Shown in pieces: positions 24,824 through 33,102 of a stretch of 64,000 bases of DNA. The number at the start of each line of letters is the position of its first letter. Position 1 is the stretch's first letter. The DNA comes from AP-15 sp963785565 (GTDB lineage: Bacteria > Pseudomonadota > Alphaproteobacteria > ATCC43930 > CGMCC-115725). Below the pieces are notes generated by a model, which saw only the letters and a program-made list of their open reading frames with translations, was not told the origin of the DNA and ran no database searches. The translations under genes were made by a program, and so were the position numbers. The stretch spans positions 310,001-374,000 of the forward strand of contig CAWAVV010000005.1 of assembly GCA_963785565.1 (NCBI GenBank). Reading direction: 5' to 3'.

Positions 24824-27538
24824 ATGATCATTTCGCCCCCCCTCGATATTCGCCTCTTAACCGCTTGCGCCAAGGTCATTACGTCGAAAGAGGACGAAGC
24901 CGCAATTCGGCAGATGTTGGTCGAGGACATCCACTGGACACTCGTTGCCCGGAAAGCGATTGCCCACGGGCTGGACGGACTAGTCGGAAATACGCTGACC
25001 CGCGTCGCGCCCGATGTGGTGCCTGAAGATGTCCTAGATTCGTTCCGCGCGAGCATCGACCAGAGACGCAGGCACAACCGGTGGCTGTTCGAACAGCTTG
25101 CGGGCGTGATCGACGCATTGATGCGCGATGGCGTCCAGGCAATACCGCTCGACGGTCCGGCTTTTATAATCGGGGCGTACGGCGATCTCGGTTTTCGCGA
25201 GTGTAGGGGTATGCATTTTCTCATTCGCGATACCGATCTTGCTCCGACCATCGCGACCCTGAGCGGCCTCGGATATGAGCGCCAAGGACAGCTGTCAGCA
25301 GCTCAATTCGAGCTGATCCATCGGCTGCAAGGCCAGGAGGTTATAATCAATCAAGCGGTACGCACGTCTATCGTGCTCCATACGCGGCTGGTTCCCGGCA
25401 AGATGGCGCTCGACATCGACTACGCAGCCTTCTGGCGGCGGGCGCGGCGCTCGGTATTGGAGGGCCGAAGCGTCCTGATGCCTGCGCCGGAAGATGACTT
25501 CAGTATCGCGGCCGTCCTCAGCAGCAAGGAGATGTGGGGCAATATAAGATTGGCGTGCGATGCGGCTGCTTTTATTGCCTCGCACCCCCAGCTCGACTGG
25601 ATCGCCCTTACCGAGCGCGCGCGTGCGCAAGGCTGTCTGCGCATCGTCCTGCTCGCGGCGACGCTGGCGCGCAGATATTTCGATGCAGCCGTTCCGGACG
25701 GGATCGTTGCCGCGGAAGTCGCCGACCCAAAGATAGAATCGATGGTTGGCCGCATCGCGGCGCGTTGGCAGACGGATGACGCGGCCGGGGAGCAAGCAGA
25801 CGTAATACCGGCGATGGACTGGGTGCTGCTCCATGATGGGATAGCGCGGCAGGCCAGATATGCGGCGCGCACGGTATTGTTGCCGAAGCCACATCACGTC
25901 TCCCTGGTGCCGTTGCCCAGAGGCCTGAGCTTCGCTTACGTCCCGATCAAGATTGCCCATGACGCCGTCGCGCTGCCGCTGTGGCGAGCCTACAAAATGA
26001 TTCGCGCGCAATCTCGGGAGAAGACACTCGCGACGAAGGCAGACGAGTTAACGGCCGCGTTCAATCCGCAGGACGCCGACGCCTGTGCTCTCGAGGCGGA
26101 GGGCCTCTTGCGTTCGAGGCGCTTTACCGAAGCGATCGAGGCGAGCGATCGTGCGCTAGCGCTCGATTCCGAGCACGTCGATGCGACCCGAATCGGAATT
26201 GACGCTCGGATATCGTCGTGTGACTGGCGCCGGCGCGAAGACGACAAACGGCGTATTTCGGCCGGCTTGAGGGTCAGACAGCGGCTTGTTGGACCGCTCA
26301 ACCATCGGGCAACATGCAGCTCCGAAGCAGAGCATTTTGTTTATGCGCAGCTTCGGGCGAAGGAGTTCCCCGCGGCTTCAAGTCCGTTTTGGCAGGGCGA
26401 GACTTATCAACACAACAAGATCCGCGTCGCGTACATCTCGACTGATTACCGCGATCACGTTTTGTCGAATGCCATTGTGGGCTGCTTCGAGCATCACGAT
26501 AAGGCTCATTTCAAGACCACGGCGATTTCACTGGGCCCGGACGACGGTAGCGATATGCGCCGGCGTGTCGAGGCCGCCTTCGACCGTTTCATCGATGCGC
26601 AAACTATGAGCGACGCCCAAGTCGCGAAGATGCTGCGCGAGCTGGAAACCGACATCGCCATAGACCAAAACGGCTATTCCGGGAACGGGCGTCCAGGAAT
26701 TCTGTCCCATCGTCCGGCGCCCGTCCAGGTGAGCTATCTGGCCTATCCCGGCACGATGGCCGTATCATTCATCGACTACATTATCGCCGACCGGCTGCTG
26801 ATTCCCAACGAGAACCGGATGTTCTATACCGAGAAGGTCGTTTATCTGCCGCATACGTATTTGCCTACCGACAACAAACGCCCGATCGCCGAAATGGCGC
26901 CAAGCCGGGTCGAGGCAGGACTGCCGGAAACCGGTTTCGTCTTCGTGTGCAACAACAACGCGCACAAGATTGGCCCGGAGATGTTCGATATCTGGATGCG
27001 CCTCTTGCAGGCGGTCGAGGGCAGCATCCTATGGCTCAAGGCGCTGTCTCCCTCGATGATGATCAATCTGCGGCGAGAGGCGAAAGCGCGTGGCATTCCG
27101 CCGGAGCGGTTGATATTTGCGCCCGAGGTGCGAGACATAGCGGATCACTTGGCGCGGCTGCGATTGGGAGATCTTTTCCTGGACACGCTACCCTACAACG
27201 CGCATGCCACCGCGAGCGATGCGCTTTGGGCGGGTCTTCCGGTGCTGACCTGTTTGGGCAACAGCTTTCCCGCTGGTGTGGCGGCGGGCGTTCTCCACGC
27301 CGTTGGCCTCCCTGAGTTGGTGACGAAATCTCTGGCAGAGTACGAGGAACAAGCATTGGCGCTTGCCCGCAACCCCGAACGGCTTGCCGCCGTCAAGGCG
27401 AAGCTCGTGCGCAATCGCGACACCGCGCCCTTATTCGACACGGCGCGCTTCACGCGCGGTCTGGAAGCCGCGTACACCGAGATGTGGGAACGGACCCAGC
27501 GCGGCGAGCCCCCTGAGAGTTTCTCTATCGAAAGCTAG
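24824..27538 (+). CDS. NTP_transf_5-like / TPR-like / OGT fusion with degenerate nucleotidyltransferase site, copy D
   Basis: Protein of 904 residues from the ATG at 24824; an ATG at 24788 is also possible. The nucleotidyltransferase motif PFKGP is PLDGP here and the metal pair DLD is GMH (codons 25208-25216), so that domain should be inactive. A short TPR-like region follows at about 430-490. The GT41 domain keeps STDYRDH with the catalytic-type histidine, HKIGPEMF and HATASDALW; GYPGT is AYPGT. Copies C and D share a histidine in place of the second Asp of the DxD, which suggests that they descend from one already mutated ancestor. The gene ends the cluster; a stem-loop follows. Confidence 0.8.
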   Translation: MIISPPLDIRLLTACAKVITSKEDEAAIRQMLVEDIHWTLVARKAIAHGLDGLVGNTLTRVAPDVVPEDVLDSFRASIDQRRRHNRWLFEQLAGVIDALMRDGVQAIPLDGPAFIIGAYGDLGFRECRGMHFLIRDTDLAPTIATLSGLGYERQGQLSAAQFELIHRLQGQEVIINQAVRTSIVLHTRLVPGKMALDIDYAAFWRRARRSVLEGRSVLMPAPEDDFSIAAVLSSKEMWGNIRLACDAAAFIASHPQLDWIALTERARAQGCLRIVLLAATLARRYFDAAVPDGIVAAEVADPKIESMVGRIAARWQTDDAAGEQADVIPAMDWVLLHDGIARQARYAARTVLLPKPHHVSLVPLPRGLSFAYVPIKIAHDAVALPLWRAYKMIRAQSREKTLATKADELTAAFNPQDADACALEAEGLLRSRRFTEAIEASDRALALDSEHVDATRIGIDARISSCDWRRREDDKRRISAGLRVRQRLVGPLNHRATCSSEAEHFVYAQLRAKEFPAASSPFWQGETYQHNKIRVAYISTDYRDHVLSNAIVGCFEHHDKAHFKTTAISLGPDDGSDMRRRVEAAFDRFIDAQTMSDAQVAKMLRELETDIAIDQNGYSGNGRPGILSHRPAPVQVSYLAYPGTMAVSFIDYIIADRLLIPNENRMFYTEKVVYLPHTYLPTDNKRPIAEMAPSRVEAGLPETGFVFVCNNNAHKIGPEMFDIWMRLLQAVEGSILWLKALSPSMMINLRREAKARGIPPERLIFAPEVRDIADHLARLRLGDLFLDTLPYNAHATASDALWAGLPVLTCLGNSFPAGVAAGVLHAVGLPELVTKSLAEYEEQALALARNPERLAAVKAKLVRNRDTAPLFDTARFTRGLEAAYTEMWERTQRGEPPESFSIES

Positions 27539-27555
27539 CCCTCGGCGGAGACGCC

Positions 27556-27596
27556 GGCCGGGGCCCCGCGCTACGCCAAGGCTTCGCGCCCCGGCC
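27556..27596 (+). terminator. possible terminator-like stem-loop after copy D
   Basis: A perfect 9-bp GC stem (GGCCGGGGC with GCCCCGGCC) encloses a 23-nt loop, 18 bp after the copy D stop. It is followed only by CTCTT, so it is weak as an intrinsic terminator. A 13-bp word, GGAGACGCCGGCC, occurs at 27547-27559 and again at 27678-27690. Confidence 0.4.
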
Positions 27597-27797
27597 TCTT
27601 GCCAGCCAAGAAACTTCAGGCTGAAATCAACCCCCGACCTCGCTCCGCCCGGATGAGAAACAGGGGTCATGCCACCAGGAGACGCCGGCCCGCGACCGCC
27701 GAGGAGAATTAAATTAGACCCGCGATGCCCAGTGCGTCTCCCCCGAGAACGGTTTTGTACCGTATGATGTGCCGGATCAGTTGCCGGGTCGATGTCG

Positions 27798-28401
27798 CTA
27801 AGAGGGGCGCGGCTGCGCCTCCCGAGGTAGGCTCGGCAGACTTCTTGCTTTTCGCGGCGACATGGCGAACCACCGCCTGAACGCATGATTGAATGCGGCA
27901 GGCTCCGAGTAACCGAGCAGCCAAAAAATCTGTTGAGTGAGACGCGGCGATCTTCGAGGTAACGTATTAGAACGAGACGGCTGCGCGCATGGCCAAGGAT
28001 TTGGCTGAAGCTCATCCCTTCCCGAGCGAGATGCCGGGTGAATGATCGCGCACTCATGCCGAACTGCTCGGCGACCACCGCTGCCTGCGCCCTGCCGCTT
28101 AGAAGCGCCGCGATGAGGTGGTTTCAACCAAGCGACGCACTCCGGGAGCCTGGCGTCTCGCGGAAAGCAGATCCTCAGCATGCGACTCGAGGATCTGCAG
28201 GAGATGGCTGTCATTCGAAATTATCGGCTGCTCGATGACACTTTCCGGAAGTACCCAGCTGTCAATGGCGTGCATGAACTCGACCGGGCATCGAAGGATG
28301 CGATGGACCTCCTTCAGTTCGGCTTTCGCGAACAGGGGCTCAGCAATCCGGTTCCTAGGGATCGAGATTCGAACCTGAATGGCGAAGACACAGCCTCGCA
28401 C
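27798..28401 (-). pseudogene. broken AraC-family regulator
   Basis: Three reverse-strand frames in turn encode parts of one AraC protein. From about 28401 to 28099 the frame gives the end of an Arabinose_bd-type domain (ELKEVHRILRCPVEFMHAID, then WVLPESVIEQPIIS). A second frame to about 27950 gives the first helix-turn-helix (MSARSFTRHLAREGMSFSQI and RYLEDRRVS). A third frame gives LLGYSEPAAFNHAFRRWFAM, the second helix-turn-helix. At least two frameshifts are needed, and the first about 150 residues of the domain are missing, so it is a decayed and truncated gene. Confidence 0.75.
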
Positions 28402-28569
28402 TCGACCGCTTCTCGTTGGCTCTCGCCGAGCGCGAGGTGCTGCTGCAACGGGGCGAGATCGGAAGCCCCGGGCCGGTGCGCCGAACGGCCGACGACCTGA
28501 ACCGGATGAAGTGGGGGTTTTCGAAGCTGGTTCTTGTTGCCTCGACGTTGCCCCGCGCGGTCCAGCGGG

Positions 28570-28610
28570 ATCAGAGGGTTAGGGTTCTGTCTTCTAACCC
28601 TCTGATTTTA
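28570..28610 (+). terminator. intrinsic terminator hairpin
   Basis: A perfect 13-bp stem (ATCAGAGGGTTAG at 28570-28582 pairing with CTAACCCTCTGAT at 28594-28606) with an 11-nt loop is followed by TTTA on the + strand. It lies 2 bp from the 3' end of the leftward tRNA-Asn. On the reverse strand no U-run follows, so it faces rightward transcription best, but it may help process the tRNA transcript. Confidence 0.65.
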
Positions 28611-28611
28611 T

Positions 28612-28687
28612 TGGCTCCCCGGGCCGGACTCGAACCAGCGACAAGGCGGTTAACAGCCGCCTGCTCTACCAACTGAGCTACCGGGGA
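28612..28687 (-). tRNA. tRNA-Asn (GTT)
   Basis: The reverse strand reads TCCCCGGTAGCTCAG at the 5' end, with anticodon stem-loop GGCTGTTAACCGCC (anticodon GTT), TTCGAGT T-loop and encoded CCA end; 76 nt. Acceptor arms TCCCCGG and CCGGGGA pair fully. Confidence 0.95.
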
Positions 28688-28723
28688 TCAATGCACCCGG
28701 CGGAACCGGGCGCGATTTCTCCC

Positions 28724-28797
28724 TGGAGGCCGGAAGCGGAATCGAACCGCTGTACGAGGATTTGCAGTCCTCTGCATAACCACTCTGCCATCCGGCC
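28724..28797 (-). tRNA. tRNA-Cys (GCA)
   Basis: The reverse strand reads GGCCGGATGGCAGAGTGG, with anticodon loop CTGCAAA (anticodon GCA), TTCGATT T-loop and encoded CCA end; 74 nt. It lies 36 bp upstream of tRNA-Asn on the same strand and is likely co-transcribed with it. Confidence 0.95.
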
Positions 28798-28935
28798 GGG
28801 ACCCGTCATATAGGCGCGCAATGCGGCGAGGGTCAAGGAACAGGCGCAACCTTGCCCTTAACGCGTAGGCAGTGTTGTCGTGCGCCGCAGTCCCCCATAT
28901 ACTCAGGGGTTTAACGAACAGTTGCGGGGCCAGAT

Positions 28936-29502
28936 ATGGCGCGTGTTACCGTGGAAGATTGCGTAATCAAGGTGCCCAACCGGTTCGAGCTGGTTTTGCT
29001 CGCGGCGCAGCGCGCGCGCGAGATCACCTCCGGAGTTCCACTGTCGATCGACCGCGACGACGACAAGAACCCGGTCGTCGCCTTGCGCGAGATCGCCGAT
29101 GAGACGATCAGCCTGCCGCATCTGAAGGAGGCGGTGGTTCGCGGCATGCAGAAGCATATCGAGACGGACGAGCCCGAAGAGACCCACGAACTCGAGGTCG
29201 ATCCGAGCCTGTTCGAGGTTGCTGCGCCAATCGGCGCGCTGCTCGACGAGGAGGGATATGGCGGCCAAGCGCGACGTTTCGAGGATGCGGACGTCGAGGA
29301 CGAGATCGACGCCGAAGAGCCCGAGGCGGGCGAGGATCAGGCGCTCGCCCCGGATTTCACCGAAGATGAAGATGCGCTAGATGATGCGCTGGCCGAAGGA
29401 GTTATCGCCGTCGAGGACGAGGATAGCGAGGATCTCCCCGACACCCCTGGGGACGATCCAGCTGGCGACGATTTGCCCGGTGACGGCGACGAGGAATTCT
29501 GA
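28936..29502 (+). CDS. rpoZ: RNA polymerase omega subunit with long acidic tail
   Basis: Residues 1-75 are a typical omega subunit (MARVTVEDCVIKVPNRFELV, NPVVALREIADE), which helps assemble RNA polymerase by binding beta-prime. The protein is 188 residues, against roughly 70-130 in most relatives. The extra C-terminal 100 residues are dominated by Asp and Glu and look disordered. It lies 110 bp upstream of rsh in the same direction, the usual partner order, and the stringent-response link is known because omega forms part of a ppGpp site in E. coli. Confidence 0.92.
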   Translation: MARVTVEDCVIKVPNRFELVLLAAQRAREITSGVPLSIDRDDDKNPVVALREIADETISLPHLKEAVVRGMQKHIETDEPEETHELEVDPSLFEVAAPIGALLDEEGYGGQARRFEDADVEDEIDAEEPEAGEDQALAPDFTEDEDALDDALAEGVIAVEDEDSEDLPDTPGDDPAGDDLPGDGDEEF

Positions 29503-29615
29503 CCGCGGGCGGCAGGCCACTCCCGGACCGCGAAGCTGCAGATGAGCCGGGCGGTTCTGATGAGACTGCTGAGCCCGGAGGACGAGGACATGGACGAGAC
29601 GGCGAGGTGCTCGTC

Positions 29616-31754
29616 ATGATGCGGCAATTCGAGCTGGTCGAACTCGTCCGATCCTACGATCCGAACGCTGACGAAGCTGCGCTCAACCGTGCTTACGTCT
29701 ATTCGATGAAGGCGCATGGCGCACAGTTGCGCGCTTCCGGCGACCCCTATTTTTCTCATCCGGTCGAGGTCGCCGGCATCCTCGCCCAGATGAAGCTCGA
29801 CAGCGCCTCGATCGTCACGGGGCTGTTGCACGATACGGTTGAGGATACGGTAGCCACCCTCGACGACATCGAGCGCGTGTTCGGTCCAGAGACCGCCCGG
29901 CTGGTCGACGGGGTGACCAAGCTGTCGCGGATCGAGCTGCAATCCGATCAGACCAAACAGGCCGAGAATTTCCGCAAGCTCGTGCTGGCGATGTCCGAGG
30001 ACATTCGCGTTCTTCTGGTCAAGCTGGCCGACCGTCTGCACAACATGCAGACTCTGCATTTCATCCAGAGTGGCGAGAAGCGCCGGCGTATCGCGCGCGA
30101 GACGATGGACATTTACGCGCCATTGGCCGAGCGGCTCGGCATGCACCGGATGAAGGACCAGCTCGAGGATCTCGCGTTTGCCGAACTGTATCCCGACGCT
30201 CGGGCGAGCATCTTGGCGCGCCTCGATTTTCTGCGCGACATAGGCGCCGCCGTGGTGCCGCGGATCGAGGCCGAGCTGCAGCGCAAGCTCGCCGAAGGCG
30301 GGCTTGCCGGTACGGTGATCACCGGCCGCGAAAAGTCGCCCTATTCGATCTGGCGCAAGATGCAGCGCAAAAACGTGGCCTTCGAGCAGCTCTCGGATGT
30401 CATGGCGTTCCGGGTGCTGGTCGCCGGCATCGCCGATTGCTACCACGCACTCGGCATTATCCACTCGGCCTATCACGTGGTTCCGGGCCGCTTCAAGGAC
30501 TACATCTCGACCCCCAAACTCAACAATTACCGATCGCTGCACACCGCCGTGATCGGCCCCGAGCAGCAGCGCATCGAGGCCCAGATCCGCACCCGCGAGA
30601 TGCACGAGGTCGCCGAGCTCGGCGTCGCCGCGCACTGGACCTACAAGCAGGGCGCCGGTACGACCGAAGGACCGCAATACCGTTGGCTGCGCGAGCTGCT
30701 CGACATCCTCGATCATGCTTCGGGGCCAGAGGAATTTCTCGAGCACACCAAGCTCGAAATGTTTCAGGATCAGGTCTTCGCCTTCACTCCGAAGGGCGAT
30801 CTGATCGCCTTGCCGCGCGGCGCCACGGCTGTCGACTTTGCCTATGCGGTTCATTCGGAGATCGGCGACACCTGCGTCGGCGCCAGGATCAACGGAAGGC
30901 TGGTGCCGCTGCGCACCCAGCTCGGCAACGGCGATCAGGTCGAGATCGTCACTTCCAAGGCGCAGCACCCGTCGCCGACCTGGGAGCGGTTTGTCGTCAC
31001 GGGGAAGGCGCGCGCGCGGATCCGCCGCTTTGTCCGCACCCAACAGCGCGCCCAATATCTCGATCTCGGCAAGGCGATCGTGCAAAAGGCCTTCCGTCAG
31101 GAAGGCCACGAGTTCTCCGAACGGCCGCTCGAAGGGGTGCTGAAGACCTTCAACTGCCCGGCCGTCGAGGACCTCTATGTGGCGGTCGGCCAGGGACTGG
31201 CCACCGGACGTGCGGTGATCAATGCCGCTTTTCCGCAGCAACAGGACGCCAAGGCCAAGGTCGTCTCCCTGGCGCGCGCCCGGCGCAAGGTTGGATACAA
31301 CGACACCGCAGTAGCGATCCGCGGCCTGATCCCTGGCATGGCGCTGCATTTCGCCGGTTGCTGCCATCCGCTGCCGGGCGATCGGATCGTCGGCATCGTC
31401 ACCACCGGCAAGGGGGTCACGATCCACACCATCGATTGCGACACCCTGGAAAACTTTGCCGAGACGCCGGAACGCTGGCTCGATGTCGCCTGGAGCAGCA
31501 GCGAGGCCGATGCGATCCATGTCGGCCGGCTCAACGTGATGATCGCCAACGAGCCCGGCAATCTCGGCAGCCTGACGACGGTGATCGGGAAGCAGGGCGG
31601 AAACATCAGCAATCTGAAGATCACCAACCGCTCGTCCGACTTTTTCGAGATCATGCTCGATATCGAAGTCGCCGACGTGAAGCATCTGACGACGATCGTC
31701 GCCGCGTTGCGCGCCAACCCCGTTATCAACTCGGTCGAGCGGGCGCGCGGCTGA
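29616..31754 (+). CDS. rsh: bifunctional (p)ppGpp synthetase/hydrolase (RelA/SpoT homologue)
   Basis: Protein of 712 residues. The HD hydrolase domain is present (YFSHPVEVAGILAQ; LLHDTVEDT with the HD pair), followed by the synthetase domain (GREKSPYSIWRKM; KDYISTPKLNNYRSLHTAV), a TGS domain (VFAFTPKGDLIALPRGATAV), a zinc-finger-like HFAGCCHPLPGD segment and a C-terminal ACT domain. Both catalytic halves look intact, as in the single Rsh of alphaproteobacteria. The ATG at 29616 is chosen with GAGG 8 nt upstream; a GTG at 29607 and an ATG at 29619 are alternatives. It controls the stringent response in the cytoplasm. Confidence 0.95.
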   Translation: MMRQFELVELVRSYDPNADEAALNRAYVYSMKAHGAQLRASGDPYFSHPVEVAGILAQMKLDSASIVTGLLHDTVEDTVATLDDIERVFGPETARLVDGVTKLSRIELQSDQTKQAENFRKLVLAMSEDIRVLLVKLADRLHNMQTLHFIQSGEKRRRIARETMDIYAPLAERLGMHRMKDQLEDLAFAELYPDARASILARLDFLRDIGAAVVPRIEAELQRKLAEGGLAGTVITGREKSPYSIWRKMQRKNVAFEQLSDVMAFRVLVAGIADCYHALGIIHSAYHVVPGRFKDYISTPKLNNYRSLHTAVIGPEQQRIEAQIRTREMHEVAELGVAAHWTYKQGAGTTEGPQYRWLRELLDILDHASGPEEFLEHTKLEMFQDQVFAFTPKGDLIALPRGATAVDFAYAVHSEIGDTCVGARINGRLVPLRTQLGNGDQVEIVTSKAQHPSPTWERFVVTGKARARIRRFVRTQQRAQYLDLGKAIVQKAFRQEGHEFSERPLEGVLKTFNCPAVEDLYVAVGQGLATGRAVINAAFPQQQDAKAKVVSLARARRKVGYNDTAVAIRGLIPGMALHFAGCCHPLPGDRIVGIVTTGKGVTIHTIDCDTLENFAETPERWLDVAWSSSEADAIHVGRLNVMIANEPGNLGSLTTVIGKQGGNISNLKITNRSSDFFEIMLDIEVADVKHLTTIVAALRANPVINSVERARG

Positions 31755-31815
31755 CGGTGGCGCTCTGCGACCAAAACCAACGGCCGGTGGACGATCTTGG
31801 CGAAGAGAGCCCGGT

Positions 31816-32226
31816 TTGATGATTCTCGGCCTCGGCAGCGACCTGATCGACATCCGCCGAATCGAACGCACGATCGCGCGCTTCGGCGACCGCTTTCTCG
31901 ACCGGGTGTTCACCGAAGAGGAACGTGCCAAATGCGATCCGCGCGCCAGCCGCGCGGCAAGTTATGCTCGCAGATTCGCCGCCAAGGAGGCCTGCGCCAA
32001 GGCGCTCGGCACCGGCTTTCGCCGCGGTGTGTTCTGGCGCGATCTGGGGGTGGTAAACTTAGCCTCGGGCCGGCCGACGCTGTGGCTGACCGGCGGGGCG
32101 CGGCGCCGGCTCGGCGAGATCACGCCGGAGGGCATGGTGGCGCGGCTCGACCTCACCCTGACCGACGAGCCGCCGCTAGCCCAGGCAGTGGTGATCATCA
32201 CCGCGATCCCGGCCCCTGGCGGCTGA
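31816..32226 (+). CDS. acpS: holo-[acyl-carrier-protein] synthase
   Basis: Protein of 136 residues that transfers phosphopantetheine from CoA to acyl carrier protein. The conserved start ILGLGSDLIDIRRIE carries the metal-binding Asp, and RFAAKEACAKALGTGF carries the second acidic ligand and catalytic region. The end is a few residues longer than usual. It lies 61 bp after rsh and 103 bp before lepB, part of the acpS-lepB-rnc order usual in alphaproteobacteria. No pdxJ lies before it here. Confidence 0.95.
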   Translation: MMILGLGSDLIDIRRIERTIARFGDRFLDRVFTEEERAKCDPRASRAASYARRFAAKEACAKALGTGFRRGVFWRDLGVVNLASGRPTLWLTGGARRRLGEITPEGMVARLDLTLTDEPPLAQAVVIITAIPAPGG

Positions 32227-32329
32227 TTGCCAAAACATTCGCTGCGCCGCCTCTGTTGCGGCAGCGTGCTTGACTCGCGGCGGCGCGCTAGGCTTGATCC
32301 AGCGCCATCTGGGTCCGCCAAGGCACGTC

Positions 32330-33100
32330 ATGAAAACCAATCCTGCACGCAAGGTGATCGCGAAGAAGAAATCGTCGGGTAGTGTCGTCGATACGATAAA
32401 GACCGTCGTCTATGCAATTCTGATAGCCTTGGTGGTCCGGACGGTCGCCTATGAGCCGTTCAACATTCCGTCGGGCTCGATGATTCCGACTCTGTTGGTC
32501 GGAGATTATTTGTTTGTCTCGAAATTTTCATATGGCTATAGCAGATTTTCGTTGCCATTCGGGCTGCCGCTGTTTTCCGGGCGTATCTTCTTCCACCCTC
32601 CCGAACGCGGTGACGTCGTGGTTTTCAAGCTGCCGACGGATAATTCGACCGACTACATCAAACGGGTCATTGGCCTTCCCGGCGATGACATCCAGATGAA
32701 GAGCGGCATCCTTTACATTAATGACAAAGCGGTGCCGCGCAAGCGAATCGAGGATTATCTTTATCAGGAAGGTGACGGTGCGGTCATTCCGATGAAGCAG
32801 TATATCGAAATTTTGCCGAATGGAAGACAACACCGGATCATAAAGATAGGAGATGACGGTCCGCTCGATAATACACAGGTGTACCAGGTTCCGCCGGGCG
32901 ATTATTTTATGATGGGCGATAACCGGGACAATTCGCAGGATAGCCGTGTGTTGTCGGCAGTCGGTTATGTGCCGGCGGAAAACCTTATCGGCAAGGCGCG
33001 CTTCATATTTTTCTCGACCGACGGATCGGCACGTTGGTGGGAACTCTGGAAGTGGCCGTTCGCGATCCGTTACGACCGGCTGCTCAAGGGGATCGATTAA
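32330..33100 (+). CDS. lepB: signal peptidase I
   Basis: Protein of 256 residues that cleaves signal peptides on the outer face of the inner membrane. One N-terminal membrane segment (about 24-42) is followed by box B (NIPSGSMIPTLLVGD, nucleophile S50) and the general base K111 in DYIKRVIGLPGDD. Box E is GDYFMMGDNRDNSQDSR. The ATG at 32330 is chosen over an upstream TTG because it gives a standard basic N terminus. The DNA is more AT-rich than its neighbours. It overlaps nothing and lies 2 bp before rnc. Confidence 0.95.
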   Translation: MKTNPARKVIAKKKSSGSVVDTIKTVVYAILIALVVRTVAYEPFNIPSGSMIPTLLVGDYLFVSKFSYGYSRFSLPFGLPLFSGRIFFHPPERGDVVVFKLPTDNSTDYIKRVIGLPGDDIQMKSGILYINDKAVPRKRIEDYLYQEGDGAVIPMKQYIEILPNGRQHRIIKIGDDGPLDNTQVYQVPPGDYFMMGDNRDNSQDSRVLSAVGYVPAENLIGKARFIFFSTDGSARWWELWKWPFAIRYDRLLKGID

Positions 33101-33102
33101 CG

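Noticed and set aside
29542..29619. 25-codon frame ending in an ATGA overlap with the rsh start
   Set aside because: The overlap is suggestive of a leader peptide, but there is no ribosome-binding site and no attenuator structure.
30437..31819. 460-codon + strand frame inside rsh
   Set aside because: Arg-rich shadow in another frame of a well conserved gene.
29337..31931. 864-codon reverse-strand frame across rsh
   Set aside because: It is a GC-rich antisense shadow of rsh with no recognisable domain.
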